Shown here in pieces: positions 38,999-50,949 of a DNA stretch of 64,000 nt. Position 1 is the stretch's first letter. Each line of letters opens with the position of its first letter. This stretch comes from Brasenia schreberi (lineage: Eukaryota; Streptophyta; Magnoliopsida; Nymphaeales; Cabombaceae), in NCBI GenBank assembly GCA_036023115.1, contig JAYKKT010000086.1, positions 16,321,501 through 16,385,500 on the forward strand. The letters run 5' to 3'. The translations under genes and the position numbers were made by a program. A model generated the notes under the pieces. It had not been told where the DNA came from. It did not search any database and saw nothing but the letters and a program-made list of their open reading frames with translations.

Positions 38999-39415
38999 GA
39001 AGGATTCATGTATTGGTTTATCTTCGAATTTTGAGGTTATTCGGGGCTTTCTCGAGTGATGTGATCATTTGTGAGCCCTTGCTTGCTTCTTGTGTGATGA
39101 ACAAGATTCTACCATATCGACCTCTTGATGTGATCATTTGTGAGCCCTTTTAAGAAAAGCAATTCTATCCTCGTGGTTTTGTAAAGTCATTTTTGAAAAT
39201 CTTTTCGAAACACGACTTGTACAACAAGATGTCCAACTAGAGATATTAAAGGAACCCTCTGAACTTGACATTATTCGAAGTTGAAAATCGACCTAAAACA
39301 AGGAATTCAAAGAAGCAAGGTTTAGAATCATGATTTCGGAAATTGGGATTAGTTTTTGAAAAATTAGTTCAGAGTGATCTTCTAAAGACTCAAGTCCCAT
39401 TGGGCATTCCAAATC

Positions 39416-39981
39416 TGTAGATGAGAATTTAATTCCAAACCCTATGTTGAGACTCAAAATTTAATTCACAAATAAAGTGTACAAGCGTGCCAACAAGTTT
39501 TCTAAAACTTGCAAAGTTTAATTTGACTTCTTTGGTGAATGTGGACTAGTGAGCTCTTTTTTCCATAGGCATTCTTGAACCGCCGCTCAAGAGTCAGCCT
39601 AGACGCTTTGAAGATTGCTTTAGATTTAGGAAGTTTTAAAAAAAACAAATTTCAATTCAAATTGGTTTGCAAAAATTGTGAGTTTACTTCTTCACCAAAA
39701 TCAACATCTATCATGAAAATAGAACCAGTTTCTGTTTTTCATGATTGAAGTTGATTTTGGTCAAGAAATAAACTCATGATTTTTGCAAACTAGTTTGAAT
39801 TGGAATTTGGTTTTTTTAAAACTTCTCAGATTTAAATGATCTTCCAAGCGTCTAGGCTGACACTTGAGGGGCGAATTAAACTTTTCAAGTTTTAGAAACT
39901 TGTTGGCACGCTCGCACACTTGTATTTATAAATTGAATTTTGAGTCTCTCCATAGGCTTTGGAATTAAATTCTCATCTACA
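39416..39981. repeat. Large LTR palindrome: inverted duplication of the LTR end
   Basis: The left arm (about 39416-39705, starting TGTAGATGAGAATTTAATTC) is the expected LTR segment. The right arm (about 39712-39981) is its reverse complement and ends GAATTAAATTCTCATCTACA. The centre is ATCATGAAAA ... TTTTTCATGAT around 39690-39730. The matching place in the left LTR (about 31955-31990) carries a small inverted repeat, ATCCTAAAAA and TTTTTAGGAT, suggesting where a strand folded back. The right arm abuts the target duplication AGACA. Confidence 0.9.
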
Positions 39982-40039
39982 AGACACAAAGCTGACCTTC
40001 ACAACATATAGAGCCATCCTCGTAGATATCATACCCTGG

Positions 40040-41330
40040 TCTACCTGCCTTATACATCTCCTTCTTTATAATTTTTAATTGCCTATCATCTCATTGTGCC
40101 ACAATAATCTCTAACCACAAATCGGGTGCTTTGTTCACTTTCTTCTAAGAGGTAAATAGATGCTTCACACTCTTGTGGTCCATGAATACTCTTAATCTAA
40201 CACCATAGAAATAATGTTGCCACATCTTCAAGGGACAAACTATGGTTGCTAGATCCAAGTCATGCACTAACTAATTTACCTCATGTTTGGTTAACTGTCT
40301 CAAAGCATAAGCAACCACTTCACCATGTTGCATAAATATACATATTAAGCCTCACAAGGATCATCACAATAAATTTTGAATCCTTCTTGACCGATTAGGA
40401 TGGTCAATATTGGTGCACTAGTCAATCTTTGCTTCAATTCTAGGAAACTCCTCTCACGGTCTTTAGACCAAGTAAATCTCTGTCTTTTATGAGTAAGCTT
40501 AGTAAGAGGTCTTCTAATACTTGAAAATCCTCCAACAAATTACCAGTAATAATTTGCTAATCTCAAAAAACTACACACCTTGGTGACATTTTGAGGTTGC
40601 TCCTAGTTGATAGCAGTGACAACCTTTGCTAGATCCATTGAGATACCTTCTTGAGAGATAACATGACCAAAAAATGCTACTTCTTGTAACCAAAATTCAT
40701 ACTTTGATAGCTTGGCATATATTTGATGTTCTTATAGTCATATTAATACTAAGCATAAGTGTTGTGAATGCTCCTTTCTACTCTTAGAGTATATCAGTAT
40801 ATCATTTGTATAAAACAATAATAAATTTATCTAAATAGTCATTGAATACTCTATTCATTAAATTTGTAAATGTTGCATATGCATGGATCAACCCAAAAGT
40901 TATCAAAGGAATTTGTAATGCCCATACCTCGTGCAAAAAGTCATTTTATGTACATTTGCTACTCGAATCCTTAACTGATAATAACCTAAACGCAAATCAA
41001 TTTTGGAAAATACATGTTCACTCTTCAACTAATCAAATAGATCATCCATTCTCGATAAAGGATATTTATTTTTAATCATCACTTGATTCCATTTTCGATA
41101 ATCAATGAACAAGTACAAAGTTTCATCCTTCTTTACAAAAAGGGCAGGTGCACCCCAAAAAGAAATATTCAACTTAATAAAAACCCTTCTATAATAGCTT
41201 TTGCAACTGGGTTTGTAATTCCTTCAACTCAGTTGGTGTCATCCTATATGGTGCCTTAGAAATTGGTTGGGTATCCAGTGTAAATCAATCGTAAACTTAA
41301 TTTTTGGTTCTAGAGGAAGTCTCAAAAGGT
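40040..41330 (-). pseudogene. Outer gypsy reverse transcriptase / RNase H
   Basis: Reading right to left: KIKFTIDLHWIPN at about 41262-41300, [10 protein letters not shown] near 41150, [11 protein letters not shown] near 41090, a decayed catalytic box near 40790-40805 (T/Y-N-D-I-L-I-Y), SKYEFWLQEVAF near 40690, and SSIRRPLTKLT with FTWSKDRE near 40450-40500. The order is standard for Ty3/gypsy pol. Multiple frameshifts. Confidence 0.82.
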
Positions 41331-41683
41331 CACCTTGGAAAATCTTTGCAAACTCCTTCACAATAGAAATAGCCTCAAGACTTGATTCTTCCTTATTTGC
41401 CCTAATTGCCACTACTAAATAACCTTTGCAATCTTCCTTGAGGTGACGTGAGACTTGTATAGCAAACATAATTGTAATTGGGTGATTGGTAGGTTTGCTC
41501 TCAAGTGTGAATAGAGGTTGTCCCGACACGAAGAAAGTGACACACTTTCATTCACAATCAATGACCACAGGATATTGATTCAACCAATTCATGGTTAAAA
41601 TAATATCAAAACCCACAATATCCAAAATTATCAAATCAATAGGCAAATTATAACCCTCAACTATGATTGAATAATTTGGTAGC

Positions 41684-41872
41684 TCATATAATGCCAGAGT
41701 AATTGTTCTTATGGGTTGGCTCACCAAAAAATGATTCACCTACTGCATGAGGTTCTCGACAAATATGTTGGGCAAAGGACTCAGAAATAAAAGAATGGGT
41801 AGTGCCATAATCAAACAATACTAGATCCAACTTATCGCAGACAAAAAGAATACTGGTAACTAAAGGATTCAC
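41684..41872 (-). pseudogene. Outer gypsy aspartic protease
   Basis: LVLFDYGTTHSFISESFA on the minus strand matches the retroviral-type protease active site of gypsy elements, where the usual form is D-S-G-A-T-H-S-F; here D-Y-G-T-T. It continues across a frame break at 41548-41739 with DIVGFDIILTMNWL, the flap/C-terminal part (usually DVILGMDWL). Confidence 0.82.
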
Positions 41873-42504
41873 ACCATATTCTCGTCCTTGACCTCTTCCC
41901 CTTTGAGGCTATCTTTATTGGCACAACCATCCTACACCGTTGCTCTATCTCGGTGGTGTCATTTGTCACATTTTGGTGGGGCACATTTTGTTGATGTCTC
42001 ACCTAGCCGCACCTAAAATAGTTGATTCTTGAGAGCCAATTTACACCTTTCAGGCAATGTCTATGACATGTTGGCATGTGCGTTGAAAAACTAGGCTGCA
42101 TAATCTCTCTAGAAATAACCTATACTACCATTGATAGATTAGATTTGGCTAATTGATCTACATACTTCTCCTTGAGACTAAATTGTGATAATAGGGAGGA
42201 CAATACCGCCCATGACATGTTATGGTGGACTTCCTAAATTCTTTTCAGGTTTAGGCCCCTTACTGCTAGATGACATAAACTCTCTTCCTTTTGATTGAGA
42301 CTTAGGGATAGGAGTATCAATTTCTAAAGCTTGATAGCACATATCCCCAAATGATCACATTATAAGCCCTACTATTTGATCTAAAATAATAGAGTTCAAT
42401 CCTCTATTGAACTGTATCACTTTCGTACAATCATCTTCCATAGTGGGTACAAACTTTGACAGCCAAGTGAACTCATTAATATATTCTCGGATTGGTCTAC
42501 CATT

Positions 42505-42705
42505 CTACTGTAATTCGAAGAATTCCTGAGTCAAATGTCCCAAGATGAGCAATGGAAAGAAATGAGAATGAAAGGATTGTTTAAACTCAGTCCAGGACAA
42601 AATGATCTTTTGTCGTGTTTGTTGGACTTCCCACCAAGGCATTACCCTGACAATAAGCAGTAATGGTGTCAACATTTCACATTCTTCCTCATATGTACAC
42701 TCCAA
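42505..42705 (-). pseudogene. Outer gypsy gag fragment
   Basis: WWEVQQTRQ, then SWTEFKQSFHSHFFP and EFFELQ, is the conserved core of the retrotransposon gag domain. No intact zinc knuckle was recognised downstream near 42000. Confidence 0.78.
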
Positions 42706-42979
42706 AGCGTTAAATATTATCTTTAAATGTCTAATCCATGTATCTGGAACTAATGGATCACTGCAATCTCTACTAAATTGAGTGCAACTGGCATCAATTA
42801 ACTACTTCACACCCACTAACCTTCATCATCTTGAGTTTGGTCGTAAAGCTTTTCGTACGATCATTTTCAATTTTCCTTCCCTTTCTTGAGACTCATATTG
42901 GGCTTTCAATTATTTAGAATCTAAAGACCCCACATTTCTACTCTCATTGTTGGAAGCCTATATGAATATCATTAAAACT

Positions 42980-43363
42980 TAACTACTCCGACCACGACCA
43001 CATCATAAGAGGCCTCCAATTCCTCCTCCTATTCCGACGCATGGCCTCTAATAGCCATAATAAAGTTTCATTGGACCCTAGACCTTGATTAATTGTAAAA
43101 CAACTCATCATCCTACCCTGGAAGTGCACAAGATAAATGTCTTTTGAAAACCACACCAGTCATGCCATGCTTTCACACAATTACGTAAACAAACTCAAAT
43201 TCATATCCTACCACCTAGGATATCTTCCAGTCACAAGGCATCTATAATAGTTTATATCACATTTTCATTTTATAATATCCAAATCATATATCCAAATCCA
43301 GTATCCAAAAACCATTTCTTATTTAAAGCATTGTCTACTTTCGCTAGTCTATCACATGGCTCA
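42980..43363 (-). repeat. 5' LTR (or part) of the outer gypsy element
   Basis: Direct-repeat partner of 30570-30958. Its right limit is where the pairwise match stops, which may not be the real LTR end. Confidence 0.72.
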
Positions 43364-44724
43364 ACATATCCCCAACCTAGAAGTATTATCTAACACAACA
43401 CAAGATACTAAATACAACCTACATTTGAGCACGTATGACAAAGTAGCCAATGGTTAGTATCACCTAACACATCCATTCAAAAACTTGTAACCTTCCCATT
43501 TCGATAGTTGAGATTACTAATTATGAATCCATACTGACTAATGGTTCAACCACACTCACTAAGACCCACGGGCTGGCACCAACAGATATGACTATTCACT
43601 ATTCAATGACGTCCCATACCATCATAAAGAGAGTGGATCCATATTTAATAATGTTCACTCAGACTCAGGCACACTCATGCAATGCATCAATACATATTAG
43701 AAAGGAGTTTCTAATCATACCTAATAAAACCAACTTATATTTAATCATTTCAAACCATTAACAAATATTTTAGAATCTCATATGTCATCTAAAATAGGTA
43801 AAACTATCTCTAGCATGTATCATGAAAAGGAACACGTCCACCTATTTGTCACTTCTATACAGATCCAATCTCACAATTCTTATCTCTTTAGATCACTTTG
43901 AGTTAGTCCCGAAATCATAATTAAAAATATAACATTGATATTATACATTCAAATATGGACTCAACAATTCAACTCACATTGAAATCAGACTTCAAATGGT
44001 CCTAAAATGGCCCAAAACTCTACATGGAGTTGTTTGGGTCTGATAGGATTCGATTAAGGATCTGGGTCCAATTTTTGTCATTATGCAATGGATTTACGTA
44101 GATCTGAATTGTGTCGCCCCATAACACATAACTGAATATTGTAATATCTGATATGGTTAGATATGACATGAAAATATCTGAAAATCTATAGCCACATGTT
44201 TTGGGAAAAAAATCCATTGGTTCTAGCAGCATTTTCGACTCATCAAAGATATGGTTAGGGACTAAACACCCAACCACCTTTTTCCCTGAAAGAACCATCA
44301 ATGACAAGCAGTAGTTCAATGGATTTTATCTCCAAAAACCCAAAAGAAATTTAAAAAATCCTATTTTATCTCAAATCCAACAAATCTAGTTGTTTTCTAG
44401 TTATTTTGGCACGCCCTCAAAATGTAGAATTTCTCCCTCGCCTCTCTCTCTTCGGTTCCTTCCCGTGCTCACCCCCTCTCTACCCTGCTATAGTGATGTT
44501 GTTATATCAAGCCATGGAGTGGCCCCTGGCCATGGCACGGAGCCACGATCGTGGCTCGCAGGCAAGAACCTCAAGACGGTTCCCATGCGGGTCCAGATTG
44601 GGCCCAACACGGCCTAATCTAATGCAGCATCACAACCCCTTTTCCATCAGCCCTCTCATGAATCGAACCCTTCAAGGCAACGTTGAAAATGCCAATAAGA
44701 GGATTAGCACTATAGTGTCCTCTA
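43364..44724. other. No gene seen; possible LTR continuation and a GC-richer segment
   Basis: No recognised domain. The stretch 44410-44640 is GC-richer than its surroundings and open in two frames on the plus strand, without a family match. Part of it may belong to the outer gypsy LTR. Confidence 0.35.
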
Positions 44725-45793
44725 GATGAAGACATCATACATAAGCTCAATGAATGTATTTTCAGATATCCCTTACAAGAGTTGCCAACCAATTAAGAAG
44801 AGTCTATAAATTGTAATTTCTACCAATGTATTGAAAAGAATGAAGTCAAAAAAGCTCTTAAATATATGAAGGTGGATAAATCTATAGGACCAGACAATTT
44901 TCATATAAAAGTATAGAAAACCCTAGCCAAGACGAGTATCACTTGGCTTATAAGATTATTTATTGAAATATGTAGAAACCAAAAAATGCATGAGAAATGG
45001 AGGAAGGGTATAACTTTACACATATATAAGAGTAAGAAATACATTCAAAATTGTGCAAATTATCAAGGTATAGAGTTAAGAAGCTATACTATGAAATTAT
45101 AGAAAATAATTATTGAATGTAAGTTGAAACAAATATCTAGTACAACAAAGAACCAATTTGAATTCATGCCACTATTGAGGATATTCACATATAGAGATGT
45201 CTTATAAAATATTTTAGAGAAAAGAATATTCATATGGTATTTATTGATTTAGAAAACGCTTACAATAGAGTACCAAGAGATATTCTTTGGAGAACCTTGG
45301 AAAAAAAGGTATCTCATTGATATATCAATAATATAATAGACATGTATGGTGGTACATTTACATGTGTGAGGACTCATGAAGGAATAATAAATTTTCTTAA
45401 AGTTAATATTGTATTACATTAAGGGACAACTTTAAGTCTGTATCTATTTATATTGGTTATTTACTTGTTATAAAACATATTTAAGATGAAGTATATTGGT
45501 ATATGTTATTTACAAATGACATTGAGTTAGTAGATAAGACTAAGGAAAAAGTAATTGGAAATTGAAATTAAGAATAGAATCATCAGAAAGTAAAGACTTA
45601 TAACTTAGTAGAACAAAGACAAAATATATAGAATATAAGTTTGATTATTTGGTTACTTTATATGATATAGAAATTTAACATTAGTACATAATGAATCCCT
45701 CATAAGAAAGTTTTAAATACCTAAAAAAAATTGATAGAAAATTTGATGGAGATGTTACACATGATTAATGTATGTTGGTTAAATCGAGAGGTA
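44725..45793 (+). mobile_element. LINE C, left part (old RTE LINE, split)
   Basis: A strongly diverged RT region aligned to LINEs B and D: GPDNFHIKV near 44890, NCANYQGIEL near 45050-45080, FIDLENAYNRVPRDILW near 45240-45290, and a decayed catalytic region LFTNDIELV near 45510-45535. Many stops. It is interrupted at 45793 by LINE D and resumes at 49037. Confidence 0.85.
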
Positions 45794-46427
45794 TAACTCT
45801 GCCCATGTAAGGGATCACCCTTACATGGCCGGTTTCAAGCCCGGATAAAGGAGGAGGGTTGTATTAGGCTTTCAATAACTAGCGTAAAACTTTGTCAGAT
45901 TTTTATACCATGGATTACACAAATTATGAGCATTGCTTTAAAGCATCCCTGCTTAGTGACGTGGAGAGCCCGAATGCAGTGAAAAGTAAGCAAGGGCCAC
46001 TATATTTTTGTTCCGATCTAGTTAATCAATTGCAAAGAGGGTTCCACATCATGGACGGGTGTGGGTAAAGAAGTTAGTCCTGCTACATTGTCGCATGAAT
46101 ATAGTGAATAAATTATAGAGAGGGTCTCCACATTTTCAATATGGACAGATGCGGGGGTAAAGAAGCTAGTCAAAGATAATAAGATTCATATTGGTTCTTA
46201 AAATATCGAAACATTGTTTGGTAAGCTAATGGAGGTGGTAGATACTATGATTCGGAAAAAGATTCATATTTAATGTTTACAAGAGACAAAGTGGATTAGA
46301 GAAAAATCAAAAGAGATTGAGGATACAGGTTTTAAATTATGGTACTCAAGTAAGGAAAAGGCTCGAAAAAGAGTTGGTATTCTCATAAATAAATATTTAA
46401 AGGATAGTGTAGTAGACATACAACGAT

Positions 46428-46754
46428 ATGGTGACCCTTATCATGACGTTGAAATTAGTGTTAGGAGTAGAGGTTTTGAATATAGTTTGTGCTTACACAC
46501 CCCAAGTAGGACTAGAAGATAGTATAAAGATGGCTTTTTGGGAAGAGTTAGATAAGGTGATTCAAAGAATTCCTCAAAGGGAGATGATTTGTTTAGGAGG
46601 AGACTTAAATGGACATGTCAATAAAGAGGCATTAGGATATCAAGGAATTCATAGAAACTTTGGTTTTGGAGATATAAATGAGGAAGGTAGGGAGATTTTA
46701 AATTTTGCTATGGCATTTGATCTCTTTATAGTTAACATAATCTTCAAAAAATGA
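46428..46754 (+). pseudogene. LINE D endonuclease C-terminal part
   Basis: 108 residues corresponding to the second half of the APE domain, with CAYTPQ and LGGDLNGHV (D and N retained). The first half is upstream in another frame. It ends at the TGA shared with LINE B. Confidence 0.82.
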
Positions 46755-47775
46755 GATGTACATTTAATTACTTATAAGAGTGGCTTATCACAAACACAAA
46801 TTGATTACTTTATTTGTAGGAAAAAGATAGAGCGTGTTGTAAAGATTGTAAGGTAATTTCAAGAGAAAGTTTAACCACTTAACATCGACTTTTAGTTATA
46901 GATTTACAAATAAAAAAATGGACAAAGAAGAAAAGAGTGCATTGAGCTATTCGGACTAAATGGTGGAACCTCAAAAGCGAGAAAAAAGATATATTTAAAC
47001 AGAAAGTCCTTCAAGGAGATGCTTGGAATTATGTTAGTACACATTGTGATATGTGGAATAATATAGCTATACATATTAGGAAAGTGGTGAAAGATGTGTT
47101 AGGTATATCTAAGGGAGGTGTACCGGTACAAAAAGAAGTTCGTGGTGGAGTGAAGTAGTGCAAAATAAAATCAAGGTAAAGAGGGCATGTTACAAATTAT
47201 TTTGCTAAGAAAACTAGTGAAACTTTAGAGTGTTATAAAAAAGCAAAGAAGAAAGCGGAAAAGGTCGTCAGTGAAGCAAAAGTTAAAATCTGGGAGGATT
47301 TATATAAAAAAACTCAACTCAAAAGAGGGTGAAAGAGATACTTTTAGGATAACTAGGGCTAGAGATAAGAAAAGTAAAGATCTTAATTTTGTTAGATACA
47401 TCAAAGATGAGGATGAAAAAATTATAGTGGCAAATGATGATATAAGAAATAGATAGAAAAACTATTTTTATAAGCTTTTTAATGAAAATAAAGATCTTAG
47501 TATTAGCTTAGGAGAGTTAGCCAAATCAGAAAAGTATATAAACCACAATTTCTACCGACGTATTCAAAAGAATGAAGTCAAAGAAGTTCTTAAACATATG
47601 AAGGGTGGTAAATCAGTAGGACCAGACAATATTTCTATAGAAGTTTGGAAAATACTAGAAGAAATAAGAATCACTTGGCTCACAAGACTATTTAATGAAA
47701 TATGAGGAGAAACCAAAAGATGCTCGAGGAATGGAGAGCAAGTACGCTTATACCCATATATAAGAACAAGGATTA

Positions 47776-48579
47776 ATGAGTCATACTATGAAATTGTGGG
47801 AAAGAATTATCGAATGTAGGTTAAGACAAGTATCGAGTACAACAGAGAACCAATTTGGATTCATGCCAGGCAGATCTACTATTGAAGCGATTCACCTTTT
47901 GACACATCTTATAGAACATTTTAGAGCAAAAAAGAAAGACCTTCACATGATATTTATTAATCTAGAAAAAGCTTACGATATGGTACCGAGGGAGGTTCTT
48001 TGGAGAACCTTGGAAAAAAGAGGTATCCCATTGACATACATAAACCTTATAAGAGACATGTACGACTATGCAAAAACATGTGTGAGGACTCATAAAGGAA
48101 TGACAAACTTCTTTGAAGTTAATATTGGGTTACATCAAGGATCAACTTTAAGTCCATACTTATTTATAATGGTGATTGATGAGTTAACAAAACATATTCA
48201 AGATGAAGTACCTTGGTATATGTTATTTGGAGATGACATTGTGTTAGTGGAGGAGTCTAAGGAAAAAGTTAATAGAAAATTAGAACTATAGATAGAAACA
48301 TTAGAAAGTAAAGTTTTCTGACTTAGTAGAACAAAGACAGAATATATGGAATGTAAGTTTGATCATTTGGTTACTTCAAAGGACATAGAAATTAAAATTG
48401 GCACACATTGCATTCCCCAAAAGGAAAGTTTTAAATACCTAGGGTTAATTTTTCAGAGTGATGAAAGAATTGATGGAGATGTTATGCATAGAATTAATGT
48501 TGATTGGTTAAAATTGAGAGGATCATCAAGTATTCTTTGTGATAAGAAGATACCATTAAAGTTAAAAGGTAAATATTAG
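47776..48579 (+). pseudogene. LINE D reverse transcriptase
   Basis: The main piece, 47776-48291, holds QFGFMPGRSTIEAIHLL, FINLEKAYDMVPREVLW, HQGSTLSPYLF and catalytic FGDD (48226-48237). The FIDLEKAYD aspartate, a metal ligand, is N here. A TAG (48289-48291) and a frame change separate it from the C-terminal piece 48346-48579 (SFKYLGLIFQSD). Inactive. Confidence 0.87.
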
Positions 48580-49036
48580 AGAACAACAATTAGACTTGCC
48601 ATGTTTTATAGTTCAGAGTGTTGGGCAGTTAATCATCAACATGTATAAAAGATGTATGTGACAGAAATGAAGATGCTGAGATGGATGAGTGGTCATACAA
48701 GAAAAGATAGTATACATAATGAGGTATTTAAAATTAAATTATGCGTGGCACCAGTAGAGGATAAAATGAGAGAATATTATTTAAGGTGGTTTGGACATAT
48801 ATAAAGAAGATCAAAGGAAGAACCTGTAAGAAGGTACGAAAAACTAGATTTTGAAACTATTAAAAGAGGTAGAGGATGACCACAAAAGTGTTGGAAAGAA
48901 ACAATAAAGAATGATCTAGCTTATTGTGAGTCAACTGCTAACATGACACATGATAGGGCTCTGTGGAAACAAAGAATCCATGTAGCATGGGAAAAGGCTT
49001 AGTTGTTGTTGTTGTTGGTGGTTAAATAGAGAGGTA

Positions 49037-49540
49037 CATTACATATTCTTGTGATAAGAAGATATCATTAAATTTAAAAGGTAAATATTATTGAGTGTCA
49101 ATTAGATCCGCTATGTTTTAGGGTTCCGAGTATGGGCCAGCTAATCATGAATATATAAACGAAATGTTTGCTGTAGAAATGAAGATGTTGAGATGGATGT
49201 GGGTCACATAAGAAAAGACGGTATATAATATGGGTTTTCAAAAAAATTGAGAGTAGCAATTATAGATGATACTATGAGAAAAAATCAGTTAAGATATTTC
49301 GACACATGGAGAGACAACCCAAAGAAGATCGGATAAAAAAGTATGGGAAAGTAAATTATGAAAACATTAGAAGAGAAAGACCACAAAAAGTTTGGAAGAA
49401 AATAATAAAGAATGATCTAGATCATTCTTTATTAAACTATTACCATCCTACATGACCGGGCTGTAGGCTCTATGAAAACAAAGAATCCATGTAATTTACA
49501 CCCGCTAAAATGGAAAAAGGCTTAATTGTTGTTGGTGCCG
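49037..49540 (+). mobile_element. LINE C, right part
   Basis: Continues exactly where LINE C stopped: GATAAGAAGATATCATTAAA, the MLRWM-like region, and the family 3' end (AAAGAATCCATGTAA, ATGGAAAAAGGCTTAATTG, TTGTTG). Confidence 0.87.
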
Positions 49541-49885
49541 ACAGGAGTTGCGCAGAGCATTTCGAAATTGTCTGTGGGAAATGGGTTAGTGGAAGTGGCC
49601 TTGCTGACATGGGTAGTCAACTTTTCAATTTTATCCTATGGTTGTTATGTGCTAGCTGCTAGCATAAAGGTCCTCGGTATGAAGGTCCTGAGTTAGGCAG
49701 AGCGGCTCCAATAGCACCCTCATGCAATTTGGCACTTTCTCCAAGTTGCCAATTGAAAAAGAAAAGAAGGTAAAATGGTTGGCCAGTATTGGTTGTGTTC
49801 AAGGTATCTTAAAAGCACTTTGATTTGGAATGGCAAGATAGCGAAAAACATCCATGACCTGTTTGCAGTTTGAAAGCCATCATTG
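49541..49885. other. No gene seen
   Basis: No recognisable content. Confidence 0.4.
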
Positions 49886-50381
49886 TCACTGATGGCGATT
49901 GCCCTTGGTCAATGATTCTGGGACATGCATACGCCGTGCTGAAATTATAGATGTATACAGTTGATCAGACACAGATAGTGACCCTAATTCGATAAGAGTT
50001 GGATGATGACCATATACAAGGACCAATGATTTGAGCAAGTGTGCATTAGAGGGATTTCTTTGATAGAATTCGATGAAATGATTGGCGTACGGCCAATAAT
50101 TTTCTGCACACGGACCATAAAGAGCCAATAATGAGTTCACATGTTACTCCCTCGGAAAAGATCCTGAATTATTTCAAAAAGTAAGAATGACAAAAAAAAG
50201 AGATTGAGAGTTGATTTGGAGACCATGCACTAAGCTGAATGGTATGAAACTTTTCGTGGTTTACGGTTATCTCATGCATCTGTCGTCGACTCTGTCCTCT
50301 ATAAGCTGATAGATGATGATATGAACCAGCTAAGACCAAGGCTCCTCCCACAGGTGATAATTCCACAAGGAAGTTGCCCAA
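49886..50381 (-). other. Two adjacent unassigned open stretches, possible exons
   Basis: Minus strand: 50169-50381 (70 codons; contains ELSPVGGALVLAGSYHHLSA and ITVNHEKFHTIQLSAWSP) and 49886-50140 (84 codons; YWPYANHFIEFYQRNPSN and GHHPTLIELGSLSVSDQLY). Composition is more host-protein-like than in surrounding DNA, and they lie 28 bp apart in the same direction. I do not recognise the family, and no complete gene structure is evident. They may be a gene fragment or chance frames. Confidence 0.28.
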
Positions 50382-50803
50382 GATAAGAGGCGGATGTCTC
50401 TGATTCTATGTCTGAATCCGGGATAGTCATTCCTTCCGCTCTGAAAATGACTTGAACGTGATAGGGTTTTCTTGTACAATCTCTTGCTACTATAATGCTG
50501 CTGATCTCTGTGCCACAGACGACAAGCCGTGATGAGCTTTACCCAAACGATAGTATAATTAGGGCCAGAGGAAGAAATCTTTCGCTAATATTACCTTCAC
50601 TCCGTCGTTCGATGCACGAAACGGGTAATGATACACGTTTGTGTACAGCTCCATGTGTCCTTTTCGAATGAAAATTACAAAGAAAGAAAAGGTTGTAGCT
50701 CAATCCTGTGAATGAAATGAAGCAAAAAAATTCAAGGTCGAAGCTTCAAGGAATCATTTTAGCACACGCAAGAACTTCTGGTTTGCGTGCATGTGTGTGT
50801 TTG

Positions 50804-50804
50804 A

Positions 50805-50842
<38 letters not shown>
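50804..50842. repeat. (GT)n(GA)n microsatellite
   Basis: About nine GT then ten GA units, read directly. Confidence 0.92.
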
Positions 50843-50949
50843 ATAAATTTACTGTCGTAGCGCCTTTGAATTATATATGTTACGGATCCAATAAGATTCA
50901 GATGGCGGCTACATGCCATTCCAATTAGTCTCAAGACTATTCTTAACAA

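Larger units (their letters stand above)
31661..39981 (-). mobile_element. Nested Ty3/gypsy element, Tat-like, with palindromic right end
   Basis: Inserted into the outer gypsy element between its zinc-binding integrase region (left) and RNase H end (right). The flanking 5-mers are GGACA (31656-31660) and AGACA (39982-39986), a target duplication with one mismatch. Left LTR 31661-33960 is bounded by a minus-strand polypurine tract (AAAGAGGGGCATC) and TGTAAACACTC. Internal region 33961-39415 encodes RNase H, RT, protease and gag on the minus strand. No integrase was recognised between RNase H and the left LTR. The right LTR is reduced to about 290 bp, followed by an inverted copy of itself (see 39416-39981). 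Confidence 0.82.
30570..43363 (-). mobile_element. Outer degenerate Ty3/gypsy element, split by a nested element
   Basis: A minus-strand element. Matching direct repeats of about 385 bp at 30570-30958 and 42980-43363 represent its LTRs. Shared landmarks include CATGCTTTCACACAATTA, GTAAACAAACT, CATATCCTACCACCTA and TATCACATTTTCATTTTA. Reading right to left: gag (42505-42705), protease (41684-41872), RT (about 40600-41300), RNase H/integrase start, interruption 31661-39981, then the integrase zinc-binding domain and core (about 31000-31610). The integrase core runs straight into the left LTR, so the C-terminal part of pol is deleted. The true LTR may extend right of 43363, because the left copy could be joined at a deletion. 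Confidence 0.8.
45794..49019 (+). mobile_element. LINE D: full-length RTE LINE inserted in LINE C
   Basis: Begins TAACTCTGCCCATGTAAGGG and ends with CATGGGAAAAGGCTTAG plus a TTG-repeat tail. Flanking target duplications are GGTTAAATCGAGAGGTA (45777-45793) and GGTTAAATAGAGAGGTA (49020-49036), one mismatch. All domains are present in order. Damage includes an early frameshift near 46437, TGA at 46752-46754 (the same codon as in LINE B), frameshifts near 47145 and 47330, and stops near 47455 and 48289. The RT box is F-G-D-D (48226-48237). Confidence 0.93.

Noticed and set aside
39416..39981. The palindrome as a MITE or host hairpin locus
   Set aside because: Both arms match the LTR of the element at 31661, and the outer end abuts its target duplication.
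44390..44729. Two overlapping plus-strand frames
   Set aside because: They are in a GC-richer non-coding stretch with no recognised domain or splice structure.
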